Source of the DNA: Candidatus Colicola caccequi
GTDB lineage: Bacteria; Bacteroidota; Bacteroidia; Bacteroidales; Paludibacteraceae
Length of the DNA: 7,108 nucleotides
Assembly (NCBI GenBank): GCA_018065205.1
Contig: JAGHTR010000205.1
Location: 1-7,108, forward strand
Direction of reading: 5' to 3'
Both the position numbers and the translations under genes were made by a program. Positions 1-5,668 of the stretch are shown piece by piece (position 1 is the stretch's first letter; every line of letters starts with the position of its first letter). The notes below the pieces were generated by a model that ran no database searches, was not told the origin of the DNA, and saw only the letters and a program-made list of their open reading frames with translations.

Positions 1-23
1 GAAACGCCAAGCGACCTTTGATG

Positions 24-38
24 TATTGTAGAGAAAAA
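24..38 (+). repeat. Left arm of 15-bp inverted repeat bracketing higBA
   Basis: TATTGTAGAGAAAAA is the exact reverse complement of 823-837. The arm ends one base before the higA stop codon (39-41 on the minus strand), so nothing but the module lies between the arms. ATG at 21-23 lies just outside this arm and ATG at 838-840 just outside the other. This could be a 3-bp target duplication, but three bases can also match by chance. No transposase is visible. The arm also lies directly downstream of higA and reads TTTTTCTCTACAATA in the transcript sense, but it has no stem of its own to act as a terminator. Confidence 0.75.
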
Positions 39-410
39 TCACATAGCAACATTTAGAACTGTTGCAGGAGAGATGCCTAATTGGAGACTTAAGCTACGTG
101 CAACTTGAAATGTTGGTTCGCGTTTTCCGCTTAATAGTTCGCTGAATCGTGCAGGCGAAATGCCAATCATAGCAGCAGCAGCTTTTTGTGTTAAGTTGAG
201 TTCGTACATACGCAGTTTAATAACATCTACTAAATTTGGAACTCCAATAGGATAGTGCGCATCTTCGTATTCAACTACCATATCGGATAACATATCCAAC
301 TCTAAATAGTTTGGATCATCTTGTGGGGTTTCATCATTTACTAATGAAAGAAGCGCATTTATACGCGCCATTGCGGCCTTGTAGGCTTGTTCGTTTTTAA
401 TTTGTGCCAT
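39..410 (-). CDS. higA: HigA-type antitoxin, Xre/Cro-C1 HTH domain
   Basis: This is the antitoxin of a type II toxin-antitoxin pair. It would bind and neutralise the HigB toxin and repress the shared promoter. The 123-residue protein has a charged, mostly helical N-terminal half (about 1-55) followed by a Cro/C1 helix-turn-helix at about 60-120. Its recognition region is seen as LTQKAAAAMIGISPARFSEL, then LLSGKREPT, typical of HigA. An ATG at 455 would add 15 residues and overlap the toxin gene by 41 nt. I prefer the ATG at 410, which gives MAQIKNEQAYKAAMARI, the usual start of this antitoxin group, and leaves a 4-nt gap after the higB stop. It is transcribed leftward as the second gene of the pair and ends against the inverted repeat at 24-38. 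The family call is firm; operator binding is inferred from the family. Confidence 0.9.
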   Translation of the reverse strand: MAQIKNEQAYKAAMARINALLSLVNDETPQDDPNYLELDMLSDMVVEYEDAHYPIGVPNLVDVIKLRMYELNLTQKAAAAMIGISPARFSELLSGKREPTFQVARSLSLQLGISPATVLNVAM

Positions 411-414
411 AGTT

Positions 415-711
415 TTATAGGTTTTCGATGTTCTTAATTTTATCATATTCGGCATGTGTTCCGATAAAACGGATATACACGCTTTGTGGAGTAAATAAGA
501 CTATAACCACTAATCTATAATCATTTCCTTTGATGTTGAATACATAATGTTGGTTGCCAACTACGGAGACAGTGTTAAATGTTTTACGAATATCGTCAAA
601 ACAAGTCCAATGTGCACTAAGTGTCTTTTGGTACCACTCTTCCAACGCTATTTTTGCCTGTGGATGTTTGGTGTAATAATCCACCAGCGTACTTTTAGCA
701 ACAATTCGCAT
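415..711 (-). CDS. higB: HigB-family mRNA interferase toxin
   Basis: This is the toxin of the pair, a RelE-like endoribonuclease of the HigB_toxin type that is expected to cleave mRNA on the ribosome. The 98-residue protein begins MRIVAKSTLVDYYTKHP. It continues with an aromatic-rich helix (ALEEWYQKT), a central FNIKGNDYRLVVIV strand pair and the hallmark C-terminal VYIRFIGTHAEYDKI (about 78-92), where the conserved Arg, His and Tyr of the family sit. The reading frame stays open to 780, but the family start is MRI at 711. The promoter box at 739-746 would also lie inside the coding sequence if the longer start were used. Toxin-first order is normal for higBA. The protein looks complete, with no broken motif. 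Confidence 0.92.
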   Translation of the reverse strand: MRIVAKSTLVDYYTKHPQAKIALEEWYQKTLSAHWTCFDDIRKTFNTVSVVGNQHYVFNIKGNDYRLVVIVLFTPQSVYIRFIGTHAEYDKIKNIENL

Positions 712-738
712 ATTTTGTGTTGATTTTGAAATTCGCTG

Positions 739-746
739 CAAAGATA
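739..746 (-). promoter_or_regulatory. Bacteroidetes -7 box of the higBA promoter
   Basis: On the minus strand this reads TATCTTTG, matching the Bacteroidetes TAnnTTTG box, and lies 27 nt before the higB ATG. The -33 box is poor: at the 20-nt spacing used by the other promoters here it reads TTTT rather than TTTG. A weak -33 would suit an autorepressed toxin-antitoxin promoter. Confidence 0.65.
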
Positions 747-822
747 CAAAATAATTTCCAAATATGAAAATAAATTTCAAAAAATGTGTTGTTTTGTGTT
801 ATTTTTTAGGATTATGAGGACG

Positions 823-837
823 TTTTTCTCTACAATA
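823..837 (-). repeat. Right arm of 15-bp inverted repeat bracketing higBA
   Basis: TTTTTCTCTACAATA is a perfect reverse complement of 24-38. The two arms enclose an 814-bp block holding higB, higA and their promoter and nothing else. ATG follows at 838-840, matching the ATG before the left arm. The arm lies about 77 bp upstream of the higB -7 box, so it is not part of the core promoter. Confidence 0.75.
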
Positions 838-901
838 ATGTTAAATGATAATAATAAATTATACATATATGTTAGACTTATTTGAACCAATAATTAACCT
901 T

Positions 902-942
902 GACTTTTTCCTAAAAAAGGTAGACTCTTTCCTAAAAAAAGT
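902..942. repeat. Two tandem 20-bp repeats with 21-bp period
   Basis: Two copies, GACTTTTTCCTAAAAAAGGT at 902-921 and GACTCTTTCCTAAAAAAAGT at 923-942, differ at two positions and are separated by one base. The 21-bp period is two turns of DNA, so both copies face the same side of the helix. Each copy is itself an imperfect palindrome centred on CCTA (ACTTTTT/AAAAAGT-like arms). They lie 60-100 bp upstream of the -33 box of the Nudix gene, between divergent promoters. This fits a regulator-binding site, but the protein is unknown. Confidence 0.6.
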
Positions 943-978
943 GATTTTTTTTATTATTTATAATAATAACAAATTCAA

Positions 979-995
979 TGCGTAAAAAATACGCA
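979..995. promoter_or_regulatory. Palindromic candidate operator of the Nudix regulator operon
   Basis: TGCGTA-AAAAA-TACGCA is a perfect palindrome with 6-bp arms and a 5-bp centre, ending 6 bp before the -33 box. Its right half plus two bases, TACGCAAA (990-997), recurs exactly at 1043-1050 just after the expected transcription start, 53 bp away (five helical turns). Sites of this kind on both sides of a promoter suit autoregulation by the NrtR-like protein encoded downstream. That assignment is inferred from position only. Confidence 0.5.
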
Positions 996-1001
996 AAATA
1001 A

Positions 1002-1033
1002 TTTGGTGGATTCAAAAAAAAGTTGTACCTTTG
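1002..1033 (+). promoter_or_regulatory. Bacteroidetes promoter of the Nudix regulator/ADP-ribosylglycohydrolase operon
   Basis: TTTG at 1002-1005 (-33 box) is followed after 20 bases by TACCTTTG at 1026-1033 (-7 box), a full match to the Bacteroidetes promoter. Transcription should begin near 1040, leaving a 5' leader of about 25 nt before the ATG at 1065. The leader contains the half-site TACGCAAA (1043-1050). Confidence 0.85.
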
Positions 1034-1064
1034 CAGAAAATTTACGCAAAGAACTATTTTGAAT

Positions 1065-1784
1065 ATGGCTTTTAAAGAAGATTTTATTAAAACGGCAGAG
1101 GGATATGTTTATGAATATCCGCGTGCAGCAATGACAGCTGATAGCGTCATTTTTGGTTTTGATGGGAAAGACTTGCAGGTCCTTTTAGTCAAACGTGGTA
1201 TTGAACCTTTCAAAGGTGCTTGGGCTTTTCCCGGTGGTTTTCTCCGAATGGAAGAAACGATTGAAGAGTGTGCAAAACGAGAATTGAAAGAGGAAACTAT
1301 GCTTGAACAGGCATATATGGAGCAATTTGGTGTTTTCTCTGAAGTTAATCGTGATCCACGTGGCAGAATAATTACTACTGCTTTTTATGCTTTAGTCAAT
1401 ATTGCTGATGTTCAAGGTGGAGATGATGCAGAAGAAGCCAAATGGTTTCCGATTGATAAAATTCCGACATTAGCATTTGACCACGACCGCATTTTGCGAG
1501 TGGCTATGCGTAAACTGAGAGAAGATTTGCATTTCCGTCCTGTTGGGTTTGAATTGTTGCCGGAGAAGTTCACGATGACGCAGTTACAACACCTATATGA
1601 AGCGATATTGGATATTCATTTTGACCGCAGGAACTTCTTAAAGAAGATGCAAACCACAGGTATTTTAGATGATACCGGTGAAAAGGAGAATGGTACTGCA
1701 CATCGCGCAGCTACTTACTATCGTTTCAATAGAGAACGATATGAACATTTCAAGTCAAAACATAATTTTAACCTTGAGTTTTAA
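1065..1784 (+). CDS. NrtR-like Nudix-domain transcriptional regulator
   Basis: The protein has 239 residues and two domains. Residues about 20-150 form a Nudix hydrolase fold, with the Nudix box at 58-80: G58, E64, R72-E73, E76-E77. The residue before the end of the box, normally Gly, is Met79. Residues about 160-239 form a winged helix-turn-helix (LLPEKFTMTQLQHLYEAIL, then FDRRNFLKKM), the arrangement of NrtR-type regulators. These sense ADP-ribose or related ligands and control NAD, sugar or nucleotide-sugar genes. The acidic metal-binding residues are kept, so some hydrolase activity is possible, although most NrtR proteins only bind ligand. The frame is open from 1023, but that would put the start before the -7 box; the ATG at 1065 (MAFKEDFIKTAEGYVYEYPR) fits the family. 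It is co-transcribed with an ADP-ribosylglycohydrolase 26 nt downstream, which points to ADP-ribose as the signal. In Bacteroides, relatives such as AraR control arabinose use, so the regulon cannot be fixed from family alone. Confidence 0.87.
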   Translation: MAFKEDFIKTAEGYVYEYPRAAMTADSVIFGFDGKDLQVLLVKRGIEPFKGAWAFPGGFLRMEETIEECAKRELKEETMLEQAYMEQFGVFSEVNRDPRGRIITTAFYALVNIADVQGGDDAEEAKWFPIDKIPTLAFDHDRILRVAMRKLREDLHFRPVGFELLPEKFTMTQLQHLYEAILDIHFDRRNFLKKMQTTGILDDTGEKENGTAHRAATYYRFNRERYEHFKSKHNFNLEF

Positions 1785-1810
1785 CTTATTGCCATTATAA
1801 AAATACAACT

Positions 1811-2656
1811 ATGTTAGGAGCTATTATTGGAGACACCGTAGGAAGTGTTTATGAATTTCACAACTGCAAACGAGTTAATTTTACCCCGCTTTTTCATCCA
1901 CAAGCCGATTATACGGATGATAGTGTTATGACCATGGCTGTTGCTGATTGGTTGATTAATACAGATAGATCAATGCAGCAACTTGAACGGAGTTTAGTAT
2001 ATTGGGCAGCAACTTATCCTTGCCCCATGGGTGGATATGGTGGTGGATTTAGACGATGGTTATTCGAACCGGATGCTGTATATGACTATCAAGATGGAGA
2101 TTATTTTGACGACCAGCAAATGGGTGTGCGTCATCCTTATAACTCTTGGGGCAATGGTTCTGCAATGAGATGCTCTGCATGTGGTTGGGTTGCTAATTCA
2201 TTAGATGAGGCTCTTTCACTTGCTAAAAAGTCTGCCGAAATTACTCATAATCACCCTGAAGGAATTAAAGGTGCACAGGCTACGGCAGCTGCTATCTATA
2301 TGGCTTTACACGGAGAAAGCAAAGAGGCAATAAAAAGTTATATCATGTCTGAATTTGGGTATGATCTCAATCATACATGTAATGAGATTCGTCCTTCGTA
2401 TGACTGGGAATCTTCGTGCCAAGGTACTGTGCCTCCGGCAATAATTGCTTTTCTGGATAGCACAGACTTTGAGTCGGCTATTCGCCTCGCTGTTTCGTTG
2501 GGTGGCGATAGCGACACATTGGCTTGCATAACAGGTGGTATTGCTCAGGCTTATTATAAAGAGATTCCTGCTACCATTATGGAAAAGATGAAGGAGCTTT
2601 TGCCTGCATATTGGTGGACTATTATTCGTCAAATAGACAAAGATATTACAATTTAA
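1811..2656 (+). CDS. ADP-ribosylglycohydrolase family protein (DraG/ARH fold)
   Basis: A complete 281-residue cytoplasmic enzyme of the ADP-ribosylglycohydrolase family, which removes ADP-ribose from proteins, nucleic acids or small molecules using two Mg2+ ions. The motifs appear in order: N-terminal MLGAIIGDTVGSVYEFHN; TDDS at 35-38 (metal ligands); SWGNGSAMR at 112-120; THNHPEG at 145-151; QGTVPPAI at 204-211; and GGDSDT at 231-236, which carries the second Asp pair of metal ligands. All key acidic residues are present, so it should be active. The gene follows the Nudix/winged-helix regulator after 26 nt with no promoter between them, so the two are probably one transcript and ADP-ribose metabolism is probably under the regulator's control. 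The substrate cannot be told: Bacteroidetes members may act on ADP-ribosylarginine, ADP-ribosylated DNA or free ADP-ribose derivatives. Confidence 0.92.
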   Translation: MLGAIIGDTVGSVYEFHNCKRVNFTPLFHPQADYTDDSVMTMAVADWLINTDRSMQQLERSLVYWAATYPCPMGGYGGGFRRWLFEPDAVYDYQDGDYFDDQQMGVRHPYNSWGNGSAMRCSACGWVANSLDEALSLAKKSAEITHNHPEGIKGAQATAAAIYMALHGESKEAIKSYIMSEFGYDLNHTCNEIRPSYDWESSCQGTVPPAIIAFLDSTDFESAIRLAVSLGGDSDTLACITGGIAQAYYKEIPATIMEKMKELLPAYWWTIIRQIDKDITI

Positions 2657-2671
2657 CTGACAATTAAATTC

Positions 2672-2718
2672 ATTTTTGCAAAAATATTTGGTTATATTAA
2701 AAAAAATTTGTAACTTTG
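2672..2718 (+). promoter_or_regulatory. Bacteroidetes promoter with adjacent 14-bp palindrome, for the membrane protein gene
   Basis: TTTG at 2687-2690 and TAACTTTG at 2711-2718 are 20 bases apart, a full match to the Bacteroidetes promoter. Just upstream, 2672-2685 is the perfect palindrome ATTTTTGCAAAAAT, touching the -33 box. It may be an operator or a chance result of AT-richness. The promoter shows that the next gene has its own start of transcription and is not merely an extension of the ADP-ribosylglycohydrolase operon. Confidence 0.75.
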
Positions 2719-2765
2719 CATGGATTTCATTGAATAATGTATAAACTAATACTATTATAAATCAT

Positions 2766-3530
2766 ATGTCAAAATTCAAAAAAGTAGTAGAGATAATTAT
2801 TTCCGTAATTTGCTTGTTTTTAATAACAATTATTGTTCTGGGTGTTACATCGCCAATTGAAAATTATAAGAGAGAGTTGAATACTGTGTACACTGGACCA
2901 GGAACAATTGATAGTAGTGGCTATCATGGTATTTGTCGGCTTTTTATAGAAGAAAGCGAAGAATATGAATGGGATGGCAAGAAAAAAATGAGTCCAGAGG
3001 TATGGGATCTAGAATTGTGGCATGGGTTTGATGTTAGTACGCATAAGGTAGGTTTCAGAAGAAAGGAGACATATTATTTTTTTTATAATCTAGAAAATGC
3101 AATTAAGCAAGATTCGGTGGGGTACTTAGATGCGTCTTTGAGGACATTTTGTAAATTATCACAGCGTGATACATCTAAATATGTTAAAATCATAGACTAT
3201 TCGTTTTATGATTTTAACATAAAATGGTCAAAAGATACAATCTTTTTCTTAGACCCTAGTTACCAGATTTATTACACACTGAATGATGATAGTATTTTGT
3301 GTAAAGACACAATTTATAATCAATTTTATAATCGGGGTATACTTGGAGTGCTTTCCGCATCTCAGCTTCCTGCAATACAAGAGGCAATTCTTAATTATGA
3401 TAAACAAAGTTATAAACTTAAGTTCTATTATGCAATAGCCGGTATATGTGGAATCTTTATTATAATAGTATTATATTTTTTTATCAGAAGAAAAAGATAT
3501 TATGGTGAAAGTGGTAGTCAATCTCATTAA
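2766..3530 (+). CDS. Unrecognised protein with N- and C-terminal membrane anchors
   Basis: I do not recognise this 254-residue protein. It has a short positive N-terminus (MSKFKK), a hydrophobic segment at about 8-28 and a second at about 220-240 that is followed at once by RRKRYY. By the positive-inside rule both ends face the cytoplasm, and about 190 residues (30-218) lie in the periplasm. That middle part is rich in Tyr, Asp and Lys, has a few Cys (57, 129, 179) and shows no motif I can name. The gene has a good promoter of its own 47 nt upstream. It stands alone, 109 bp after the ADP-ribosylglycohydrolase gene and more than 300 bp before the next operon. It could be an accessory envelope protein. 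Any link to its neighbours is only positional. That the gene is real is well supported by the promoter, the length and the two clean membrane segments. Confidence 0.72.
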   Translation: MSKFKKVVEIIISVICLFLITIIVLGVTSPIENYKRELNTVYTGPGTIDSSGYHGICRLFIEESEEYEWDGKKKMSPEVWDLELWHGFDVSTHKVGFRRKETYYFFYNLENAIKQDSVGYLDASLRTFCKLSQRDTSKYVKIIDYSFYDFNIKWSKDTIFFLDPSYQIYYTLNDDSILCKDTIYNQFYNRGILGVLSASQLPAIQEAILNYDKQSYKLKFYYAIAGICGIFIIIVLYFFIRRKRYYGESGSQSH

Positions 3531-3571
3531 TCAAGAGAATCAATAGACCATTGTTAACTCCCGAACTTCCC

Positions 3572-3660
3572 TCTTTTTACTCTCTTGCGGGGCAGAAAAC
3601 AGTTTATTCTCTGCTCTAGATTGTATATGCTTGTTTTCCGATATACATTCTTTATGATTC
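3572..3660. repeat. Stem-loop repeat, copy A (direct repeat of 6793-6881)
   Basis: This aligns without gaps to 6793-6881 (offset 3221), with about 71 of 89 positions identical. The core TACTCTCTTGCG-ggcagaaaac is almost unchanged. It holds two potential stems: GCAGA...TCTGC (3592-3614), and TGTATAT (3622-3628) with ATATACA (3641-3647). It ends in one unit of an 11-bp repeat (TCTTTATGATT, 3649-3659), and a decayed second unit follows. The rest of 3531-3767 contains no convincing gene. Confidence 0.75.
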
Positions 3661-3732
3661 CTTCACAATATAGTCCACATAACCGAAGTGGATGCAACGT
3701 TTTGGTAATAATCTGTAACTTGTTATCACAAT

Positions 3733-3754
3733 AAAGTGGCATAAATCACACTTT
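3733..3754. promoter_or_regulatory. Inverted repeat upstream of the three-gene operon promoter
   Basis: AAAGTG (3733-3738) and CACTTT (3749-3754) form a perfect 6-bp inverted repeat with a 10-bp centre, so the two halves lie about 1.5 turns apart. It ends 13 bp before the -33 box at 3768. It could be an operator for the operon. The short arms make a chance match possible. Confidence 0.3.
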
Positions 3755-3767
3755 TATACATAAAATA

Positions 3768-3799
3768 TTTGCACATATCAAAAAAATATCGTAACTTTG
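3768..3799 (+). promoter_or_regulatory. Bacteroidetes promoter of the sce7726/sce7725/RES operon
   Basis: TTTG at 3768-3771 and TAACTTTG at 3792-3799 are spaced by 20 bases. Together with AAATA before the -33 box and GCA after the -7 box, this closely resembles the promoter at 2687-2718. Transcription should start near 3806. This decides the start of the first gene: the frame is open from a TTG at 3769, but that codon lies inside the -33 box and cannot be in the message. Confidence 0.82.
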
Positions 3800-3843
3800 C
3801 AGTCGCAAAATATGAGGAATATAAGACAACGGTAAATACAAGC

Positions 3844-4749
3844 ATGTCATTGATGACTCTAGATAATATAAAATGGCAAAGTTATGCACAGGCTTTTTCT
3901 CGAAAGGCTTTTATTAATATATTGGCGTATAATGACTTTAGTTATTTAAATTGGATTGTATCACAGTTTGATCGCGATTTTTGTAAGAAAAACAGAACTT
4001 ATATAGATTATCTTTCGTATGTTTATCGGCAATTGTTACACAATTATAGAAATGAATATGTTTACAAGAATGAGATTATTAATCAATGGCTACTTAAAAA
4101 ATATGGTACAAAAGAGACTGCTTATTTTAACGAATATAAAGTTGGAAATTCAATAGTAGATCTTGCCATGTTCAATGGTGAAAGTAAAGCATTTGAAATA
4201 AAATCAGATTTAGACAATCCTACAAGATTAAAAAAACAACTACAAGATTATTGTCGTGTATTTGATAAATGTTTTATTGTTATTCCTATAGACAAGAAGA
4301 ATGATTATGAGCAATACTTAGATCCGAGAATAGGTATAATTACTCTCTCTGAATCAAAAGGGAAAATACAACTTCGTGAAGCTAGAGAGGCTCTACAAAA
4401 TAGTACTTTTGATAAAGAGTTATCTATGCAATCAATGCACACAAATGAGTTTTGTGATATTATTTATCAATTGACAGGGGCCATACCTTCATTAACTATG
4501 GAAAATTGGTATCAGGAGTGTAAAAAAATCTTTCTTTCTTTGTCCGAAGAAGATATAAAACTGTTGTTTTTAAAATTAGTAAAGAAAAGGAAAAACTCAA
4601 CGCATGTTTTGAGGAATTTTCCTTCGCCAATTCGCCAGATGATGCTGAGCCTGAATTTAAACGAAAAACAAAGGAGTCAATTAGATGTCAAACTAAAAAC
4701 AAACATATCACCTTATGTATTACCCACTACTACGAGCAAAACAGTATGA
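3844..4749 (+). CDS. sce7726-family protein, PD-(D/E)XK nuclease-like core
   Basis: First gene of a three-gene operon; 301 residues from the first in-frame ATG after the promoter. The centre has the pattern of a PD-(D/E)XK nuclease fold: E97 before a turn, D106 in a strand (GNSIVDLAMF), then E118-x-K120 in the next strand (KAFEIKSD), a helix with Q132 (LKKQLQDYCRVF) and a hydrophobic strand (KCFIVIPID). This is the layout of the sce7726 family, named after a Sorangium cellulosum protein and often found beside sce7725. The parts before about residue 90 (helical, aromatic) and after about 200 are not recognised. If active, it would cut DNA or RNA with a metal ion; activity has not been shown from this sequence. 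Its 3' end overlaps the next gene by 35 nt, so the two are probably translationally coupled and act together. There is no secretion signal. Confidence 0.8.
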   Translation: MSLMTLDNIKWQSYAQAFSRKAFINILAYNDFSYLNWIVSQFDRDFCKKNRTYIDYLSYVYRQLLHNYRNEYVYKNEIINQWLLKKYGTKETAYFNEYKVGNSIVDLAMFNGESKAFEIKSDLDNPTRLKKQLQDYCRVFDKCFIVIPIDKKNDYEQYLDPRIGIITLSESKGKIQLREAREALQNSTFDKELSMQSMHTNEFCDIIYQLTGAIPSLTMENWYQECKKIFLSLSEEDIKLLFLKLVKKRKNSTHVLRNFPSPIRQMMLSLNLNEKQRSQLDVKLKTNISPYVLPTTTSKTV

Positions 4750-5659
4750 CCTTAAAGCAGTTCGTGAATTTATAGAAGAAAACGAAGGGCAAAAGAAAAT
4801 TTTACCCATACTTGAGCCTGTAAATTCTCAAAACAATGCATTGATTTTAACTATAAATGCGTTGATGAAAGTTGGACAGAAATTCGCTTTAGTTTTGAAT
4901 CCGATGGATGGGATGTTTAAACATCCAACAGTACGGTTTACCTTACTTGATGAATGCCCTTTATTGCGAGATAAAAGAGAGATGTGGGTGCCAGCTTTTA
5001 TATGTAATAGAGACCTGGAGAATGTGGAGAATTTAATTATAGAAGAAGGGTATGAACATGTAATGCTTATTCATCCTACAGGATTTAATGTTGAGAATGA
5101 GAAGGCCTTGGAAATTCTGCGTAAGCCACAGGTGGAATACATTGTGAATAATTTTGGTTCTTCAACATCTAGAAGAACAGGAAGAATTCTTAAAGATACC
5201 GGAAAAAAGATTATTCGGTTAGACGATATGTTTAATACTCAGCAGCGAAATGCTGATTATTTAAATAATGTTGATGAATTGTTCTCTGAAGAATGGTATT
5301 ATTATAAAGAAGAGGGAGGGTTGGATGGCTTTTCGGATTATACTTCTGTTCAAAAGGAGTTAACAGAAGGGGGGGCTATGCCATATGCTTTAGCCATACA
5401 TTTGACTTATTTGCATTCTGACGATCAAGTTTATATTCATCATTTTGTATCAGATTCAAATGATACACAAGCTGATGTTCGAGGAAAATTTTGTGAGGCG
5501 GCAATTAAAGTGCGCGATTTTTATATTGATAAACCTCATACTACTCCTATAGATGACATTATTGAACGCTCAGGTTCTCGCGAGGGGTATCCTGGTTTAG
5601 GGTATTTAAAGAAAGTGTCTATTAAGAATCATTTGGAATTAATGTTGTCTTTATTGTAA
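4715..5659 (+). CDS. sce7725-family protein, function unknown
   Basis: Second gene of the operon; 314 residues, soluble. It starts MYYPLLRAKQYDLKAVREF, the typical opening of sce7725-family proteins, which supports the ATG at 4715 despite the 35-nt overlap with the preceding gene. Further marks are ILPILEPV (29-36), a WVPAFI strand (91-96), GFSDY (205-209) and PYALAIHLTY (223-232), followed by IHHFVSDSNDT (241-251). The alternation of strands and helices suggests an alpha/beta fold, perhaps barrel-like, but no catalytic motif is clear to me. The family repeatedly neighbours sce7726 proteins, so it is likely a binding partner or sensor for the nuclease-like protein; this is inference from gene order. 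A run of seven G at 5369-5375 (codons 219-221) is unusual in this AT-rich gene and could slip. The gene is separated from the RES gene by 9 nt. Confidence 0.78.
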   Translation: MYYPLLRAKQYDLKAVREFIEENEGQKKILPILEPVNSQNNALILTINALMKVGQKFALVLNPMDGMFKHPTVRFTLLDECPLLRDKREMWVPAFICNRDLENVENLIIEEGYEHVMLIHPTGFNVENEKALEILRKPQVEYIVNNFGSSTSRRTGRILKDTGKKIIRLDDMFNTQQRNADYLNNVDELFSEEWYYYKEEGGLDGFSDYTSVQKELTEGGAMPYALAIHLTYLHSDDQVYIHHFVSDSNDTQADVRGKFCEAAIKVRDFYIDKPHTTPIDDIIERSGSREGYPGLGYLKKVSIKNHLELMLSLL

Positions 5660-5668
5660 TGAGTCGTT

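Noticed and set aside
411..455. Longer HigA start at 455
   Set aside because: It would overlap the higB end by 41 nt and add residues not typical of HigA. The ATG at 410 matches the usual start.
712..780. Longer HigB start at 780
   Set aside because: It would place the -7 box at 739-746 inside the coding sequence, and the family begins with MRI at 711.
2306..2632. Minus-strand open frame of 108 codons
   Set aside because: It lies wholly inside the well-supported ADP-ribosylglycohydrolase gene and has no recognisable domain or promoter.
3554..3742. Minus-strand open frame of 62 codons
   Set aside because: It runs through repeat copy A and has repeat-derived composition; no start signals or family resemblance.
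3769..3843. Upstream extension of the sce7726 gene from a TTG codon
   Set aside because: The TTG overlaps the -33 box and the -7 box lies inside the extension, so these codons would not be transcribed from this promoter. The ATG at 3844 is the first usable in-frame start.
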